Shown here in pieces: positions 1 through 8,294 of a stretch of 64,000 bases of DNA (position 1 is the stretch's first letter; the number at the start of each line of letters is the position of its first letter). This DNA is from Synechococcus sp. MU1617 (GTDB taxonomy: Bacteria > Cyanobacteriota > Cyanobacteriia > PCC-6307 > Cyanobiaceae). Location: NCBI RefSeq assembly GCF_020514235.1, contig NZ_VTLB01000001.1, positions 558,001 through 622,000 of the forward strand, read 5' to 3'. The notes beneath the pieces were generated by a model. It had not been told where the DNA came from, did no database searches, and worked only from the letters and a program-made list of their open reading frames with translations. The translations under genes and the position numbers were made by a program.

Positions 1-305
1 ACAAACCAGCAAAACAAATAGACGAGCAGCGACAAGCCAAACACCAACATTCCGGCCGATGTTTTAATCCTCATCCACTTTTTGTCCCACTTATAGGGAG
101 CCATCACCACGATCGTAAAAAATGTCAAAGCGGCATACACAACTAAAGTGTGCTTGGGATGCTCCTTGGCAACCAACATGCTGATGCCATGCCAAAAGAA
201 GGTCAGCATCGAGGCATAGGATGAAATCGCTCCAAGGTTGTAAAGCAACTCTTTGCGCTTTTGGAGTTGCCCACTAATCCATTCTTGAAGGCGCATCAGG
301 GACAT
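1..305 (-). CDS. Hypothetical membrane protein, 3' end outside window
   Basis: A minus-strand reading frame opens with ATG at 305 and runs without a stop to base 1, giving at least 101 residues; the C-terminus lies outside the window. The protein has a charged amphipathic N-terminus (about residues 1-22), then two hydrophobic stretches near residues 23-43 and 55-68, a Lys/Trp-rich cytosolic-looking loop, and a third hydrophobic stretch near 85-101. This is the pattern of a small multi-pass inner-membrane protein. No family was recognised. Confidence 0.6.
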   Translation of the reverse strand, partial: MSLMRLQEWISGQLQKRKELLYNLGAISSYASMLTFFWHGISMLVAKEHPKHTLVVYAALTFFTIVVMAPYKWDKKWMRIKTSAGMLVFGLSLLVYLFCWF

Positions 306-425
306 CGAAGGGACGAGAACTTCAACTTAGCGATTGGATCTTTTAACTCACATTGCAAGGAATCCCCTCACCACATCGAGTGTCATGTGCAGCGGGCTTG
401 AGCCCAGACAGCAGCACGCTTTAAG

Positions 426-689
426 GTGACCAACCATCAAGTCCCCCAGGTTTTGCTCGCTTCCTGGCAAGTCCTAATGCGGTGTATCGCCAGCGCACTG
501 TTCCTGGTGGCCCATGGCCTGCTGGTGCTGGAGCACATCACCATTGGGACGGCACTCCATGGGATTGCGGAGTTGTTCCTTGCCCCTTGGGCTCTGCGCC
601 ACAAAGCCTGGGACATCATCGTGATCGGACTGATTTTCTGCGTCTTCGACCTGTGGGGAACGCTGCGCTTGACCGGCGCCCTGGTCTAA
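426..689 (+). CDS. Small hypothetical membrane protein (87 aa)
   Basis: GTG-started ORF of 87 residues, divergent from the partial gene on its left. It has three hydrophobic segments (about residues 17-35, 39-55 and 62-78) separated by short loops, consistent with a small integral membrane protein. The family was not recognised. The overlapping plus-strand frame from 482 to 862 has no membrane or domain pattern and is taken as a shadow. Assignment as a gene rests on the coherent transmembrane pattern and strand context. Confidence 0.5.
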   Translation: MTNHQVPQVLLASWQVLMRCIASALFLVAHGLLVLEHITIGTALHGIAELFLAPWALRHKAWDIIVIGLIFCVFDLWGTLRLTGALV

Positions 690-855
690 GAGCCCCTCAG
701 CCACTGAGCTGCTGGGACCAAAAACCAAAGAGCTGCCAAGACGACCAGAGGAACATCCCAAGGAAGACCCAGTTCAGCCAAGCGGGACGTCTGTCGTTTT
801 CAAACATCTCTCAAGACAGCGAGAAGGCGACACCTGACCTTATCGGTGCCGCCAG

Positions 856-1593
856 TCAATGACCATGGAGCAGGAGTTGAAGCAGCAACAGCGCTCCCAT
901 CCCGCCACACCCCGCCAGCAGCCAGGGCAATCGAGCTTGCTGCAGATCAGGCAATTCGTCCCGAAACACCGCCATCAAGAGGCCTCCACCCAGAAACGCG
1001 GTTGCCGTCGCCAACGTGAGCGCATCAACTGGATGAAGCACAAAGGCATGCAGAAGCCCCAATACAAGAGCAGCACTTCCAAACCAGCGGTTGCGGCGGC
1101 GGAATCGCTGCGGATGATGCTCCGCTGCATAGCGATCCATCAACAGCACATGGGCACTGATCGCAACAGTGAACAAAACGCCATAACCCACGCCGGTTGT
1201 GATCAGTGACGGCAGGGAATAGGCATAGAGGTAATTGATGGCAGCAAAGTTGAAGAGCTGCAGCCAAACCGCGTAGGGCGGTGCCCCCTCTTTTTGCTTC
1301 ATCAGCACGTTCAAGCTGAAAACCACGAGCACGCCGCCCAGGGCAACCAGGAACAGCAAGGCTTCCACCAGAGGTGCAGGCACGTAATCGACGAGGCCTC
1401 GAATTTCTGAGAGTTCAGATCCGCCCGACGCCAACTCCGGCAGCAAATGGATGAACACGTAAGCCAAGCCGGCGCCCCCTCCAACGGACGCCCAGCGCTG
1501 CTGCTGAGGCTCTGGGCATGAGGCAACCCAAATGGCCAGCCAATGACAACTGCCTATCGCCAGGACACAGAGGAGCGCAATCAACCAGACCAC
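856..1593 (-). CDS. Polytopic membrane protein, possibly ZIP-family metal transporter-like
   Basis: A 245-residue protein with about seven or eight hydrophobic segments. Near residues 39-52 it carries a Gly-rich segment followed by FIHLLPEL, reminiscent of the conserved His/Pro/Glu pattern in ZIP metal transporters. A His-rich loop (AEHHPQRFRRR) follows near 157, and another His sits in a later helix (LLHAFVLHP). These are weak but consistent hints of divalent-metal handling. The family call is an inference; it could equally be an unrelated membrane protein. Confidence 0.55.
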   Translation of the reverse strand: MVWLIALLCVLAIGSCHWLAIWVASCPEPQQQRWASVGGGAGLAYVFIHLLPELASGGSELSEIRGLVDYVPAPLVEALLFLVALGGVLVVFSLNVLMKQKEGAPPYAVWLQLFNFAAINYLYAYSLPSLITTGVGYGVLFTVAISAHVLLMDRYAAEHHPQRFRRRNRWFGSAALVLGLLHAFVLHPVDALTLATATAFLGGGLLMAVFRDELPDLQQARLPWLLAGCGGMGALLLLQLLLHGH

Positions 1594-1757
1594 TGATCCC
1601 GATCAGCCCCTAAAAGTCTGAAGAGCGGCGACTGAAACGTCATCTGGTCTGGCTGGGGCAGATCAGCGCGCCCAAGCGTTCGCGATTCGCATCAGAACAC
1701 CGACATCCACAACCGGCATCTCTAGCTTCAAAAAATCCCAGCCGTCCGCTGCCCGCC

Positions 1758-1871
1758 ATGGCCATGCGATCCACCACGAAGGCAGCACTGCTTATGGCCA
1801 CTGTGCTGTCGCTTGGGGTCGTTCCCCCCGGTGTACGTGCTGGTGAAAAACTTCGAACAGCCTCTGTTTAA
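1758..1871 (+). CDS. Very short secreted-type ORF (37 aa), possibly a gene remnant
   Basis: ATG at 1758 opens a 37-codon frame ending in TAA at 1869-1871. Residues 1-28 look like a Sec signal peptide: basic start (MAMRSTTK), hydrophobic core (ALLMATVLSLGVV) and an AxA-like end (GVRAGEK). Only about nine residues follow the likely cleavage site. It may be a true small secreted peptide or the 5' relic of a longer secreted protein. No family recognised. Confidence 0.3.
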   Translation: MAMRSTTKAALLMATVLSLGVVPPGVRAGEKLRTASV

Positions 1872-1916
1872 ACCGATCAACTGACCTGATTCGTCATTGA
1901 TGCCGCGGCCGAAGCA

Positions 1917-2138
1917 TCACTTCGCCGAGGAACTCCAATCGGCCGAACGAAACGACACGTTGGCACCACCACTGCGTTTCAAGTCGTGCATGCCCTCCAA
2001 CTGGTTGTAGACCGACAGCAGCTGCCGGCGCATGTGATCGGTATGCGGCAGATCAGCGATCAAACGCAGCACATCCTCTAAGGATCGCTTGGCATCGATG
2101 ACCAAACGACAATCGGGGCTGCCAGGCTCATCACGCAT
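1917..2138 (-). CDS. Small hypothetical protein (73 aa)
   Basis: A soluble-looking 73-residue protein. The N-terminal half contains an acidic/hydrophobic stretch (RLVIDAKRSLEDVLRLIADL) followed by a likely helix with MRRQLLSVYNQLEGM; the tail is Ser/Gly-rich. There is no signal peptide or membrane segment. It lies downstream of arsJ on the same strand, separated by about 120 bases that contain a 13-base direct repeat. Function unknown. Confidence 0.4.
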   Translation of the reverse strand: MRDEPGSPDCRLVIDAKRSLEDVLRLIADLPHTDHMRRQLLSVYNQLEGMHDLKRSGGANVSFRSADWSSSAK

Positions 2139-2158
2139 AAATCAGAAGCGAATACCTC

Positions 2159-2225
2159 TATTCAGCAGAAAATCGCTGCTTGCGGGTGTCTGAATCCCTA
2201 CCAATACAGCGATATTCAGCAGAAA
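2159..2225. repeat. Pair of 13-base direct repeats upstream of the 73-aa gene
   Basis: The 13-mer tattcagcagaaa occurs at 2159-2171 and again at 2213-2225, in the same orientation, 54 bases apart (about five helical turns). The pair lies between the stop of arsJ (2260) and the start of the minus-strand gene at 2138. It could be a pair of regulator binding sites or a small duplication; nothing in the sequence decides this. Confidence 0.5.
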
Positions 2226-2259
2226 TTCAGGGTTTGATCCCAACTGGCTTAACGCTCAT

Positions 2260-3513
2260 TCATCCCGCGGCGTTTCGCACCGCTGGCAGCCTGAGGCTGC
2301 TGAGCCACGACAACAGCACCAGCAGGGATGAAGCCCAGAGACAAGCCTGCATACCTGCGGCTTCGGTTCTGCCAAGCATGAACACCGCTCCCGAGAGCAA
2401 CGTGCCCACGAGTCGCCCGGCAGCATTGGCCATGTAATAGAAGCCCACATTGAGGCTGACGCTCTCCGCATCGGTGTACGCCAGCACCATGTAGGAGTGG
2501 ATCGACGAATTCATCGCGAACACCACCCCGAAGGCGGCAAGGCCTGCGGTGATAGCAACCGCCACATCAACCTGGCGCCACAGCGCCACAGCGATCAGGG
2601 CCGGTATCGCCGTCAACAAAGCACTCCAGAACTGCACAGCAGACACCCCCGGGGATGTGGTCTGGCCCCAGAGCCGTCTCAGGCCAGGCGCTGATCCCTG
2701 GACGATGCCGTAGCCAATCACCCAGAGACCGAGGAAGCCACCGATCTCCCAGAAACTCCAGCCCAGGGAGGTCTCGAGGAACACCGGCAAGGCCACCACG
2801 AACCAGACATCCCGGGCACCAAACAAGAAGAAGCGCGCCAGAGACAGCACGTTGATGCCCTGGGATTTGGAGAACAGGGAAGAGAAGGCCGGCTTGGACT
2901 TCATCTTTCCGATCTCTCCGGGCAGCACCAGCGTGAGCAGGAAGGCGAAGGCGAGGCCTGCCGCCATCCAGCCCACAGCAGCATTGAAGCCAAAGGCAGT
3001 CAGCAGCACCCCACCGAGGAAGAAGCCGACACCCTTGAGGGCGTTCTTGGACCCCGTGAGGATCGCCACCCACTTGAAAAGCTGCTGTTGCCCCTGCTGC
3101 TGATCATTCGGAGTTTCCGGTACCACCGTCTTGATGGCACTCTTGGCGCTCATCTTGTTGAGGTCTTTGGCGATGCCGCTGATGGCCTGAGCGACCATCA
3201 CGTAGATCACGCTCAACAGTTTCGGCCAGCTGGCGGCGACGGGCATCAGCATCAGCAGCGCAAAAATCTGCAGCAGCGTGCCCACCCAGAGGGTGAGCCG
3301 AAGTCCATAGCGGGCACCGATCCAACCGCCATAGAGGTTGGTGAGCACCCCGAAAAACTCATAAAAGAGAAACAGGAACGCGATCTCGAGGGTGGTGTAG
3401 CCGAGCTGATGAAAATGGAACACCACCAACATCCGCAGGGCCCCATCGGTGAGCGTGAAGGCCCAGTAATTGGCGGTGACGATGCCGTACTGCTGCAGGG
3501 GGGAAAGCTTCAT
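2260..3513 (-). CDS. arsJ: ArsJ-like organoarsenical efflux permease (MFS)
   Basis: A 417-residue polytopic protein with about 12 hydrophobic segments, typical of the major facilitator superfamily. The start is set at ATG 3513, whose ATGA overlaps the stop of the upstream GAPDH gene, implying translational coupling; a longer frame begins at 3570 inside that gene. Known for the family: ArsJ exports 1-arseno-3-phosphoglycerate made by a partner GAPDH, so the pair removes arsenate. The pairing with GAPDH and a divergent ArsR is the main evidence, since the MFS fold alone would not show substrate. Likely controlled by ArsR through the palindromes at 4542-4565. Confidence 0.82.
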   Translation of the reverse strand: MKLSPLQQYGIVTANYWAFTLTDGALRMLVVFHFHQLGYTTLEIAFLFLFYEFFGVLTNLYGGWIGARYGLRLTLWVGTLLQIFALLMLMPVAASWPKLLSVIYVMVAQAISGIAKDLNKMSAKSAIKTVVPETPNDQQQGQQQLFKWVAILTGSKNALKGVGFFLGGVLLTAFGFNAAVGWMAAGLAFAFLLTLVLPGEIGKMKSKPAFSSLFSKSQGINVLSLARFFLFGARDVWFVVALPVFLETSLGWSFWEIGGFLGLWVIGYGIVQGSAPGLRRLWGQTTSPGVSAVQFWSALLTAIPALIAVALWRQVDVAVAITAGLAAFGVVFAMNSSIHSYMVLAYTDAESVSLNVGFYYMANAAGRLVGTLLSGAVFMLGRTEAAGMQACLWASSLLVLLSWLSSLRLPAVRNAAG

Positions 3514-4532
3514 GCGTCCAGCCCAACCACGTGACAGGTGAGGTCGGCCATGCGGCAGCTGTAACCCCATTCGTTGTCGTACCAGGCAAACACCTTCAGC
3601 TGGTTGCCATCCACCACCATCGTCGAAAGGGCATCGACAATCGAGCTGCGGTTGTCGTTGGTGTAGTCGCAGGACACCAACGGGCGTTCCTCGTAACCCA
3701 GAATTCCCTGCAGCGGCCCTTCAGCAGCGGCTTTGAAGGCAGCATTCACCTGCTCCACCGTGACGCTCTGCTTGAGCTCGAACACCGCATCGGTGAGCGA
3801 TCCATTCAGCAGAGGCACGCGAACAGCATGACCATTGAGCTTGCCCTTCAGCTCGGGGAAGATCATTGCGATCGCCTTGGCAGAGCCGGTGGTGGTGGGG
3901 ATCAATGAGGTGAGCCCGGAGCGCGCCCGACGCAGATCGCTTTTGAAAGAATCGATCGGCACCTGGGTGTTGGTGATGTCGTGAATGGTTGTGATCAGGC
4001 CGTGCTCGATGCCGAAGCTCTCGTGCACCACCTTCACCACCGGAGCCAGGCAATTGGTGGTGCAGGAGGCGGCCGTCACCAACTTGTGCCGCGCCGGTTC
4101 ATAAAGGTGATGATTGATCCCGTAGACGATGTTGAGTGCTTCCTCACCAGCGACGACACCCTTCACGGGACAGGCCACCACCACACGCTTCAAACCCACC
4201 TGCTCGAAATAGGGGTTGAGGGTCTCCGGCGTTTTGATCTTGCCGCTGGCCTCGAGCACCATCTCCACACCCCGATCGATCCAGGGAACGGCGGTGGGGT
4301 CTTTTTCGCTGGACCAGGTGAGTGCGGATCCCTCCACACTGAATCCATCAGGGCTGCTGGTGATGCCTCGATCCCAGCGACCATGAACAGAATCGAACTC
4401 CAGCAGGTGGGCCGCCGTTGCTGCATCGCCAGCGGGATCATTGACGTGCACCAATTCGATGCCAGGCCGGCCCCAGAGGGCGCGGAACACCAGGCGACCA
4501 ATCCGCCCAAAGCCATTGATACCAATCCGCAT
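3510..4532 (-). CDS. gap: Glyceraldehyde-3-phosphate dehydrogenase, arsenate-detoxification type
   Basis: A 340-residue GAPDH with an N-terminal Rossmann motif (INGFGRIG, residues 5-12) and the catalytic Cys157 in ASCTTNC. The start is set at ATG 4532 because the protein then begins MRIGINGFG like other GAPDHs; a TTG six codons upstream is less likely. Cyanobacteria normally carry Calvin-cycle gap2 and often gap1. This copy sits between arsJ and arsR, so the inferred role is to form 1-arseno-3-phosphoglycerate from glyceraldehyde-3-phosphate and arsenate for export by ArsJ. A purely glycolytic role cannot be excluded from sequence alone. Confidence 0.88.
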   Translation of the reverse strand: MRIGINGFGRIGRLVFRALWGRPGIELVHVNDPAGDAATAAHLLEFDSVHGRWDRGITSSPDGFSVEGSALTWSSEKDPTAVPWIDRGVEMVLEASGKIKTPETLNPYFEQVGLKRVVVACPVKGVVAGEEALNIVYGINHHLYEPARHKLVTAASCTTNCLAPVVKVVHESFGIEHGLITTIHDITNTQVPIDSFKSDLRRARSGLTSLIPTTTGSAKAIAMIFPELKGKLNGHAVRVPLLNGSLTDAVFELKQSVTVEQVNAAFKAAAEGPLQGILGYEERPLVSCDYTNDNRSSIVDALSTMVVDGNQLKVFAWYDNEWGYSCRMADLTCHVVGLDA

Positions 4533-4541
4533 GCCAGCCCC

Positions 4542-4565
4542 TTTGATCAATCAAATTATGTTGAT
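4542..4565. promoter_or_regulatory. Overlapping palindromes in the gap/arsR divergent region, likely ArsR operator
   Basis: Two inverted repeats share their middle arm. The first is tttgat-ca-atcaaa at 4542-4555; the second is atcaa-N6-ttgat at 4550-4565. The N6 spacer of the second (4555-4560), read on the minus strand, is cataat, a plausible -10 element for the gap-arsJ operon. Repressor binding would therefore block polymerase. ArsR/SmtB proteins bind AT-rich imperfect palindromes of this kind; assignment to this ArsR is inferred from position. Confidence 0.65.
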
Positions 4566-4592
4566 CCAAACAGAGCGGGGGACACTGCTCTT

Positions 4593-4910
4593 GTGATCCA
4601 GAACACCCTGAATGTTGAGCAGTCGAGACAGCTGCTCAAAGCACTGGCCGACCCGATCCGCCTCGACGTGATCCATGCACTGGCGCAAGGCGAACGATGC
4701 GTCTGCGACCTCACCGGTGTTCTCAACCTCTCCCAGTCAAAGCTCTCGTTTCATCTCAGGGTGCTTCGAGAAGCGGGGCTGCTGAGAGACCGACAAAGCG
4801 GCCGCTGGATTTACTACCGCCTGCAACCGGATGCCCTGGCAGCACTGGAAGCCTGGCTGGCTGAACTGCGCCGCAACTGCAGCCAAAGCGCCGCCCCCTG
4901 CCCGAGTTAA
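4593..4910 (+). CDS. arsR: ArsR/SmtB-family metalloregulatory repressor
   Basis: A 105-residue winged-helix repressor starting at GTG 4593, just after the palindromic operator; the frame is open far upstream but only as a shadow of gap. Residues 34-40 contain ERCVCDL, the CxC arsenite-sensing motif (Cys36, Cys38) of classical ArsR proteins. The recognition helix region LSQSKLSFHLRVLREAGL follows at 47-64, then the wing RQSGRWIYYRL. Two more Cys (96, 103) near the C-terminus could complete a thiol site. It probably represses gap-arsJ and its own operon, and is followed after two bases by a methyltransferase gene. Confidence 0.9.
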   Translation: MIQNTLNVEQSRQLLKALADPIRLDVIHALAQGERCVCDLTGVLNLSQSKLSFHLRVLREAGLLRDRQSGRWIYYRLQPDALAALEAWLAELRRNCSQSAAPCPS

Positions 4911-4912
4911 CG

Positions 4913-5530
4913 ATGGACCAACGGCTTTTTTTCCCAGCCACGGAACGCAATCGCGGCCCCATCGGAGATCTGCTGCACCAGCTGTTGCCTGCCTCAGGGG
5001 CCGTGCTGGAACTGGCCAGCGGCAGTGGTGAGCACGCCGTCTGTTTTCAGCAGCGCTTTCCCAATCTGCGCTGGCAGGCCAGCGATCCGGATCGAGACCA
5101 TCGCGCCAGCATCAACGCCTGGATCCAGCACCAGGGTCTGAGCCAGGTGATGCCAGCAGCCCTCAACATCGATGTTGAGAAACGCCCCTGGCCCCTTCCC
5201 CAGACCGTCCGAGGGGCACTGAACGCTGTGGTTTGCATAAATCTGCTGCACATCAGTCCAGCCAGCTGCACGGATGCCGTGCTCGAGGAATCCGCCCTGT
5301 TGCTGCCCAGCGGAGCCCCCTTGATCATTTACGGCCCGTTCATGCGCAATGGTGCTCACACGAGTGCAAGCAATGCCGCCTTCGACCAATCTCTGAGAGA
5401 ACGCAACCATCAGTGGGGGTTGAGGGAGCTGAATCAAGTGACAGCCATCGCCGCCAAAGCAGGCTTCAAAACTGAAAACGTGCTCTCCATGCCCGCCAAC
5501 AATCTGAGTCTCATTTTTCAGCGCGCTTGA
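4913..5530 (+). CDS. DUF938-family SAM-dependent methyltransferase
   Basis: A 205-residue class I methyltransferase-like protein. A SAM-binding motif I is visible (VLELASGSGEHAVCF, about residues 31-45), then an acidic motif II region (ASDPDRDHR), and the DUF938 signature MRNGAHTSASNAAFDQSLRERNHQWGLR split over residues 143-170. Substrate is unknown for the family. Its start lies two bases after the arsR stop, so it is probably co-transcribed with arsR. A role in arsenic metabolism is possible but it does not resemble ArsM. Confidence 0.85.
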   Translation: MDQRLFFPATERNRGPIGDLLHQLLPASGAVLELASGSGEHAVCFQQRFPNLRWQASDPDRDHRASINAWIQHQGLSQVMPAALNIDVEKRPWPLPQTVRGALNAVVCINLLHISPASCTDAVLEESALLLPSGAPLIIYGPFMRNGAHTSASNAAFDQSLRERNHQWGLRELNQVTAIAAKAGFKTENVLSMPANNLSLIFQRA

Positions 5531-5584
5531 GCCCGATCTTGTTGCCAGCTTCAGCAAGGCCGTCAAGAATCACGGACATCTCCT

Positions 5585-6619
5585 GTGTGCGCGATGGATC
5601 TGACTGGTTTTTTAACAACGCTGCTGATCGGTTCAGCCATCACCCTGACCCTGGCCTTCCTGTGTAGGACGGTTTTTCCTCGGTTTACGAAGCGGACCAC
5701 ATCAGACTTCGACGACGTTGTGCTCAAGACCTTCGCCGCCTCGGTGGTGCCTTTCGGTTTGGTGGTCACCCTGATCCTCGCGCAGGATGATTTGGGCTTG
5801 CCCAACAACATTGAAAGGGCCTACGACACATCGCTGCGCATTGTTGGCACGATCATTCTGATTCGGTTGGTTAACCGGATTGGATCGCGATTTCTTTTCG
5901 GATTGGTGCGACGCGCAGGCGCGGATGATCTTCAACAACTCCTCCAAAGCCTGCTCCCACTGCTGAGAACCGTGGTGTGGGCCATCGGCACTTTGGTGCT
6001 GCTGCAGAGCCTGGGCGTGAAGATGACGGTGATCTGGGGTTTGCTCAGTGCCGGCGGAATCGGCATCGGCTTGGCCCTTAAAGAACCGGCCCAGGAATTA
6101 TTCGCCTACCTGATGATTCTTCTGGACAAGCCTTTCACCGTTGGGCAATTCATCACGGTGGGATCCACCTCAGCAACGGTGGAACGCATTGGTGTTCGCT
6201 CCACCCATCTGCGCAGCCTGCGCGGCGAACAAGTGGTGATGAGCAACTCGACCCTGACGGGCTCCACCATCCTCAACTTCGCCGAAATGGCGCAACGCCG
6301 GATGATCTATTCCATTGGCGTCACCTACAGCACATCCGTCGAGCAGATGCAGGCGATCCCGACGATGGTTCAAGCCATCATCGATGCTCAGGAGCACAGC
6401 ACCTTCAACCGCTGCCACTTCACCGAATTCGCTGATTCAAGCTTGAATTTTGAACTGGTTTATTACATCGACACCCGCGATTTCACCGTCGCTCTGAACG
6501 AACAGCAAGCGATCAACCTCGGCATCATGGGGGCCTTCGCCCAAGAAGGCATCGACTTTGCCTTCCCAAGCAGGACGCTCTACCTGGAGGGAGATTCACT
6601 CACTGGCAAAGCCTCCTGA
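5585..6619 (+). CDS. mscS: MscS-family mechanosensitive ion channel
   Basis: A 344-residue protein with N-terminal hydrophobic segments and the MscS pore and beta domain. Residues 150-200 contain the Gly/Ala-rich pore helix (WGLLSAGGIGIGLALKEP) followed by the signature region FAYLMILLDKPFTVGQFITV. It opens under membrane tension to release solutes during hypo-osmotic shock. The start may be GTG 5585 or the ATG three codons downstream at 5594. The 3' end overlaps the convergent gene at 6580 by 40 bases. Confidence 0.9.
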   Translation: MCAMDLTGFLTTLLIGSAITLTLAFLCRTVFPRFTKRTTSDFDDVVLKTFAASVVPFGLVVTLILAQDDLGLPNNIERAYDTSLRIVGTIILIRLVNRIGSRFLFGLVRRAGADDLQQLLQSLLPLLRTVVWAIGTLVLLQSLGVKMTVIWGLLSAGGIGIGLALKEPAQELFAYLMILLDKPFTVGQFITVGSTSATVERIGVRSTHLRSLRGEQVVMSNSTLTGSTILNFAEMAQRRMIYSIGVTYSTSVEQMQAIPTMVQAIIDAQEHSTFNRCHFTEFADSSLNFELVYYIDTRDFTVALNEQQAINLGIMGAFAQEGIDFAFPSRTLYLEGDSLTGKAS

Positions 6620-6894
6620 GCCGTCGGCACAGCAGAACGCCAGACGATGCCACCGATCAGCAGGGCCAAGGCCGCCACAGCAGCAGCAAGGGGAATCAAG
6701 CGGCGCTGATCCGGACTGGGCCCAACGGCGATCTGGCCCGAGATGTTGTCGCGTCGTGACGCCAGAAATGCGCCCTGCCGGCATCGGGTGCACACCGTGT
6801 TGGTGATGCCGGCACTTTTCAACTTGAAGCCGTAACGCCCAGGTATCTCAACGGGTGTTCCGCAGCTGGAACAAGTGAGAGAAAAAACTGTCAT
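6580..6894 (-). CDS. Zinc-ribbon protein with a C-terminal membrane segment
   Basis: A 104-residue protein. Two CxxC pairs (LTCSSCG near residues 7-11 and VCTRCR near 34-39) form a likely zinc ribbon. Later, residues 68-86 form one hydrophobic membrane helix (IPLAAAVAALALLIGGIVW). This resembles another small zinc-ribbon/TM protein in the window at 45845. Function unknown. Its end overlaps the convergent mscS by 40 bases. Confidence 0.6.
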   Translation of the reverse strand: MTVFSLTCSSCGTPVEIPGRYGFKLKSAGITNTVCTRCRQGAFLASRRDNISGQIAVGPSPDQRRLIPLAAAVAALALLIGGIVWRSAVPTAQEALPVSESPSR

Positions 6895-6932
6895 GGGGAA
6901 TCTGCCCTCACTTCAGATTTATCACCCCGGTT

Positions 6933-7337
6933 TCACTCCAGCGGGATGACGCCCGTGGCACACACAGAACCCCAGCAGAGGCTGTGATCCACCGTCCAGA
7001 AGGGCTGCACTTCAAGCCAGTCCTCAGCCTGACCAACCCGCATCATCATCTGACCGCTGCCGTCATGGACAAATTCGACGCGCTGCTGATTCCAGGTCAA
7101 CACCCAGCGCTCTCCAGGGCTGGAGGCGACCATCCGACAGGGACTCCAGGCCTGCTGATCGATCCGGCAACGCATTGAGGCAGCTTCTACCGAGCTTCCA
7201 CCTACTGAGCTGCCAATCAGCAGCAGAGCAGCGGTCCAGAGCTGAATGCGAAACACAGACAACGACTCGGCAAAACGCTGGCAAAAGGCGTCCTTTTCAC
7301 CATGGAGCCGGGCGATGGTCACGCCGTTGAGGCGCAC
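6933..7337 (-). CDS. Hypothetical secreted protein
   Basis: A 134-residue frame with an internal hydrophobic segment at about residues 33-46 ending in an AxA-like site (VEAAS), suggesting a signal peptide preceded by an over-long N-terminus, so the true start may be downstream of 7337. The predicted mature part has four Cys (MRCRIDQQAWSPCRM and SLCWGSVCAT), possibly two disulfides in the periplasm. No family recognised. Confidence 0.5.
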   Translation of the reverse strand: MRLNGVTIARLHGEKDAFCQRFAESLSVFRIQLWTAALLLIGSSVGGSSVEAASMRCRIDQQAWSPCRMVASSPGERWVLTWNQQRVEFVHDGSGQMMMRVGQAEDWLEVQPFWTVDHSLCWGSVCATGVIPLE

Positions 7338-7392
7338 CGGATCTCTTCAGGGTTTGGTGTCTGTCAGGATTTGATCAGAGCAGTTGCTGATC

Positions 7393-7647
7393 GTGCCGCG
7401 TTTTCAAGCCCGCGTCCTTGTGCGTTTGCGCCCCTCTGTGCTCGATCCAGCCGGAGAAGCCGCGCGTGGTGCCGCTGAACGGCTTGGGGTGGAAGGCCTT
7501 AGCAAGCTGCGCATCGGCAAAGCCGTGGAAATGGAGCTGGAGGCTCCTGATGAAGCCGAAGCCCGCCGCAGGTTGGAACTGCTCAGTGATCGCTTGCTGG
7601 CCAACCCGGTGATCGAAGACTGGACCCTGGAGCTGGAGCAGTCATGA
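7393..7647 (+). CDS. purS: Phosphoribosylformylglycinamidine synthase, PurS subunit
   Basis: A small subunit of 84 residues ([12 protein letters not shown]...) that couples PurQ to PurL in FGAM synthesis, the fourth step of purine synthesis. The PurS pattern is visible: a beta strand [19 protein letters not shown], then a GKAVEMEL strand and the ending [13 protein letters not shown]. The start is taken as GTG 7393; a TTG at 7384 would add three residues. It overlaps purQ by four bases (ATGA), so translation is probably coupled. Confidence 0.92.
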   Translation: MPRFQARVLVRLRPSVLDPAGEAARGAAERLGVEGLSKLRIGKAVEMELEAPDEAEARRRLELLSDRLLANPVIEDWTLELEQS

Positions 7648-8294
7648 GCATCGGGGTCATCGTTTTTCCCGGCTCGAACTGCGATCGGGATGTGCAATGG
7701 GCAACCGAGGGTTGCCTTGGGATAAGCACGCGCCGGGTCTGGCATGAGGAGACCGACCTCAGCAGCTTTGACGCCATCGTTCTGCCGGGCGGTTTCAGCT
7801 ATGGCGACTACCTGCGTTGCGGTGCCATTGCCCGCTTCGCGCCAGCCCTGCAGTCCTTGATCGACTTTGCCGCCAAGGGCGGACGCGTGCTCGGCATCTG
7901 CAACGGATTTCAGGTGCTCACAGAACTGGGGCTCCTCCCCGGTGCACTCACCCGCAACCGGGATCTGCACTTCATCTGTGAGGACGCGCCCCTCAAGGTG
8001 GTGAGCCAACGCACGGCCTGGACGCAGGGGTACAACGAAGGGGCCCTGACCCTGCCGATCGCCCACGGTGAAGGCCGTTACCAATGCAGCGATGACACGC
8101 TGAAGCAGCTTCAGGATGAAGACGCCATTGCCCTCAGCTACGGCAAAAACCCGAATGGGTCGGTATCCGACATCGCAGGCATCACCAATGCCAGCGGAAG
8201 TGTTCTTGGCCTGATGCCCCACCCGGAGCGAGCCTGTGATCCAGCCACGGGAGGCACCGACGGCCGCCGGATGCTGGAAGCTCTGCTGGGCTGA
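7644..8294 (+). CDS. purQ: Phosphoribosylformylglycinamidine synthase, glutaminase subunit PurQ
   Basis: A 216-residue class I glutamine amidotransferase. The nucleophile Cys is in GICNGFQVL near residue 86, and the His/Glu pair in LMPHPERA near 192-199. It begins [14 protein letters not shown], typical of PurQ. It supplies ammonia to PurL for FGAM formation. It follows purS with an ATGA overlap, and its TGATG end overlaps the next gene's start. Confidence 0.97.
   Translation: MSIGVIVFPGSNCDRDVQWATEGCLGISTRRVWHEETDLSSFDAIVLPGGFSYGDYLRCGAIARFAPALQSLIDFAAKGGRVLGICNGFQVLTELGLLPGALTRNRDLHFICEDAPLKVVSQRTAWTQGYNEGALTLPIAHGEGRYQCSDDTLKQLQDEDAIALSYGKNPNGSVSDIAGITNASGSVLGLMPHPERACDPATGGTDGRRMLEALLG

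Noticed and set aside
482..862. Plus-strand ORF of 126 codons overlapping the 87-aa membrane protein
   Set aside because: Composition (Arg/Pro/Gly/Gln) is typical of an out-of-frame reading; the other frame gives a coherent three-helix protein.
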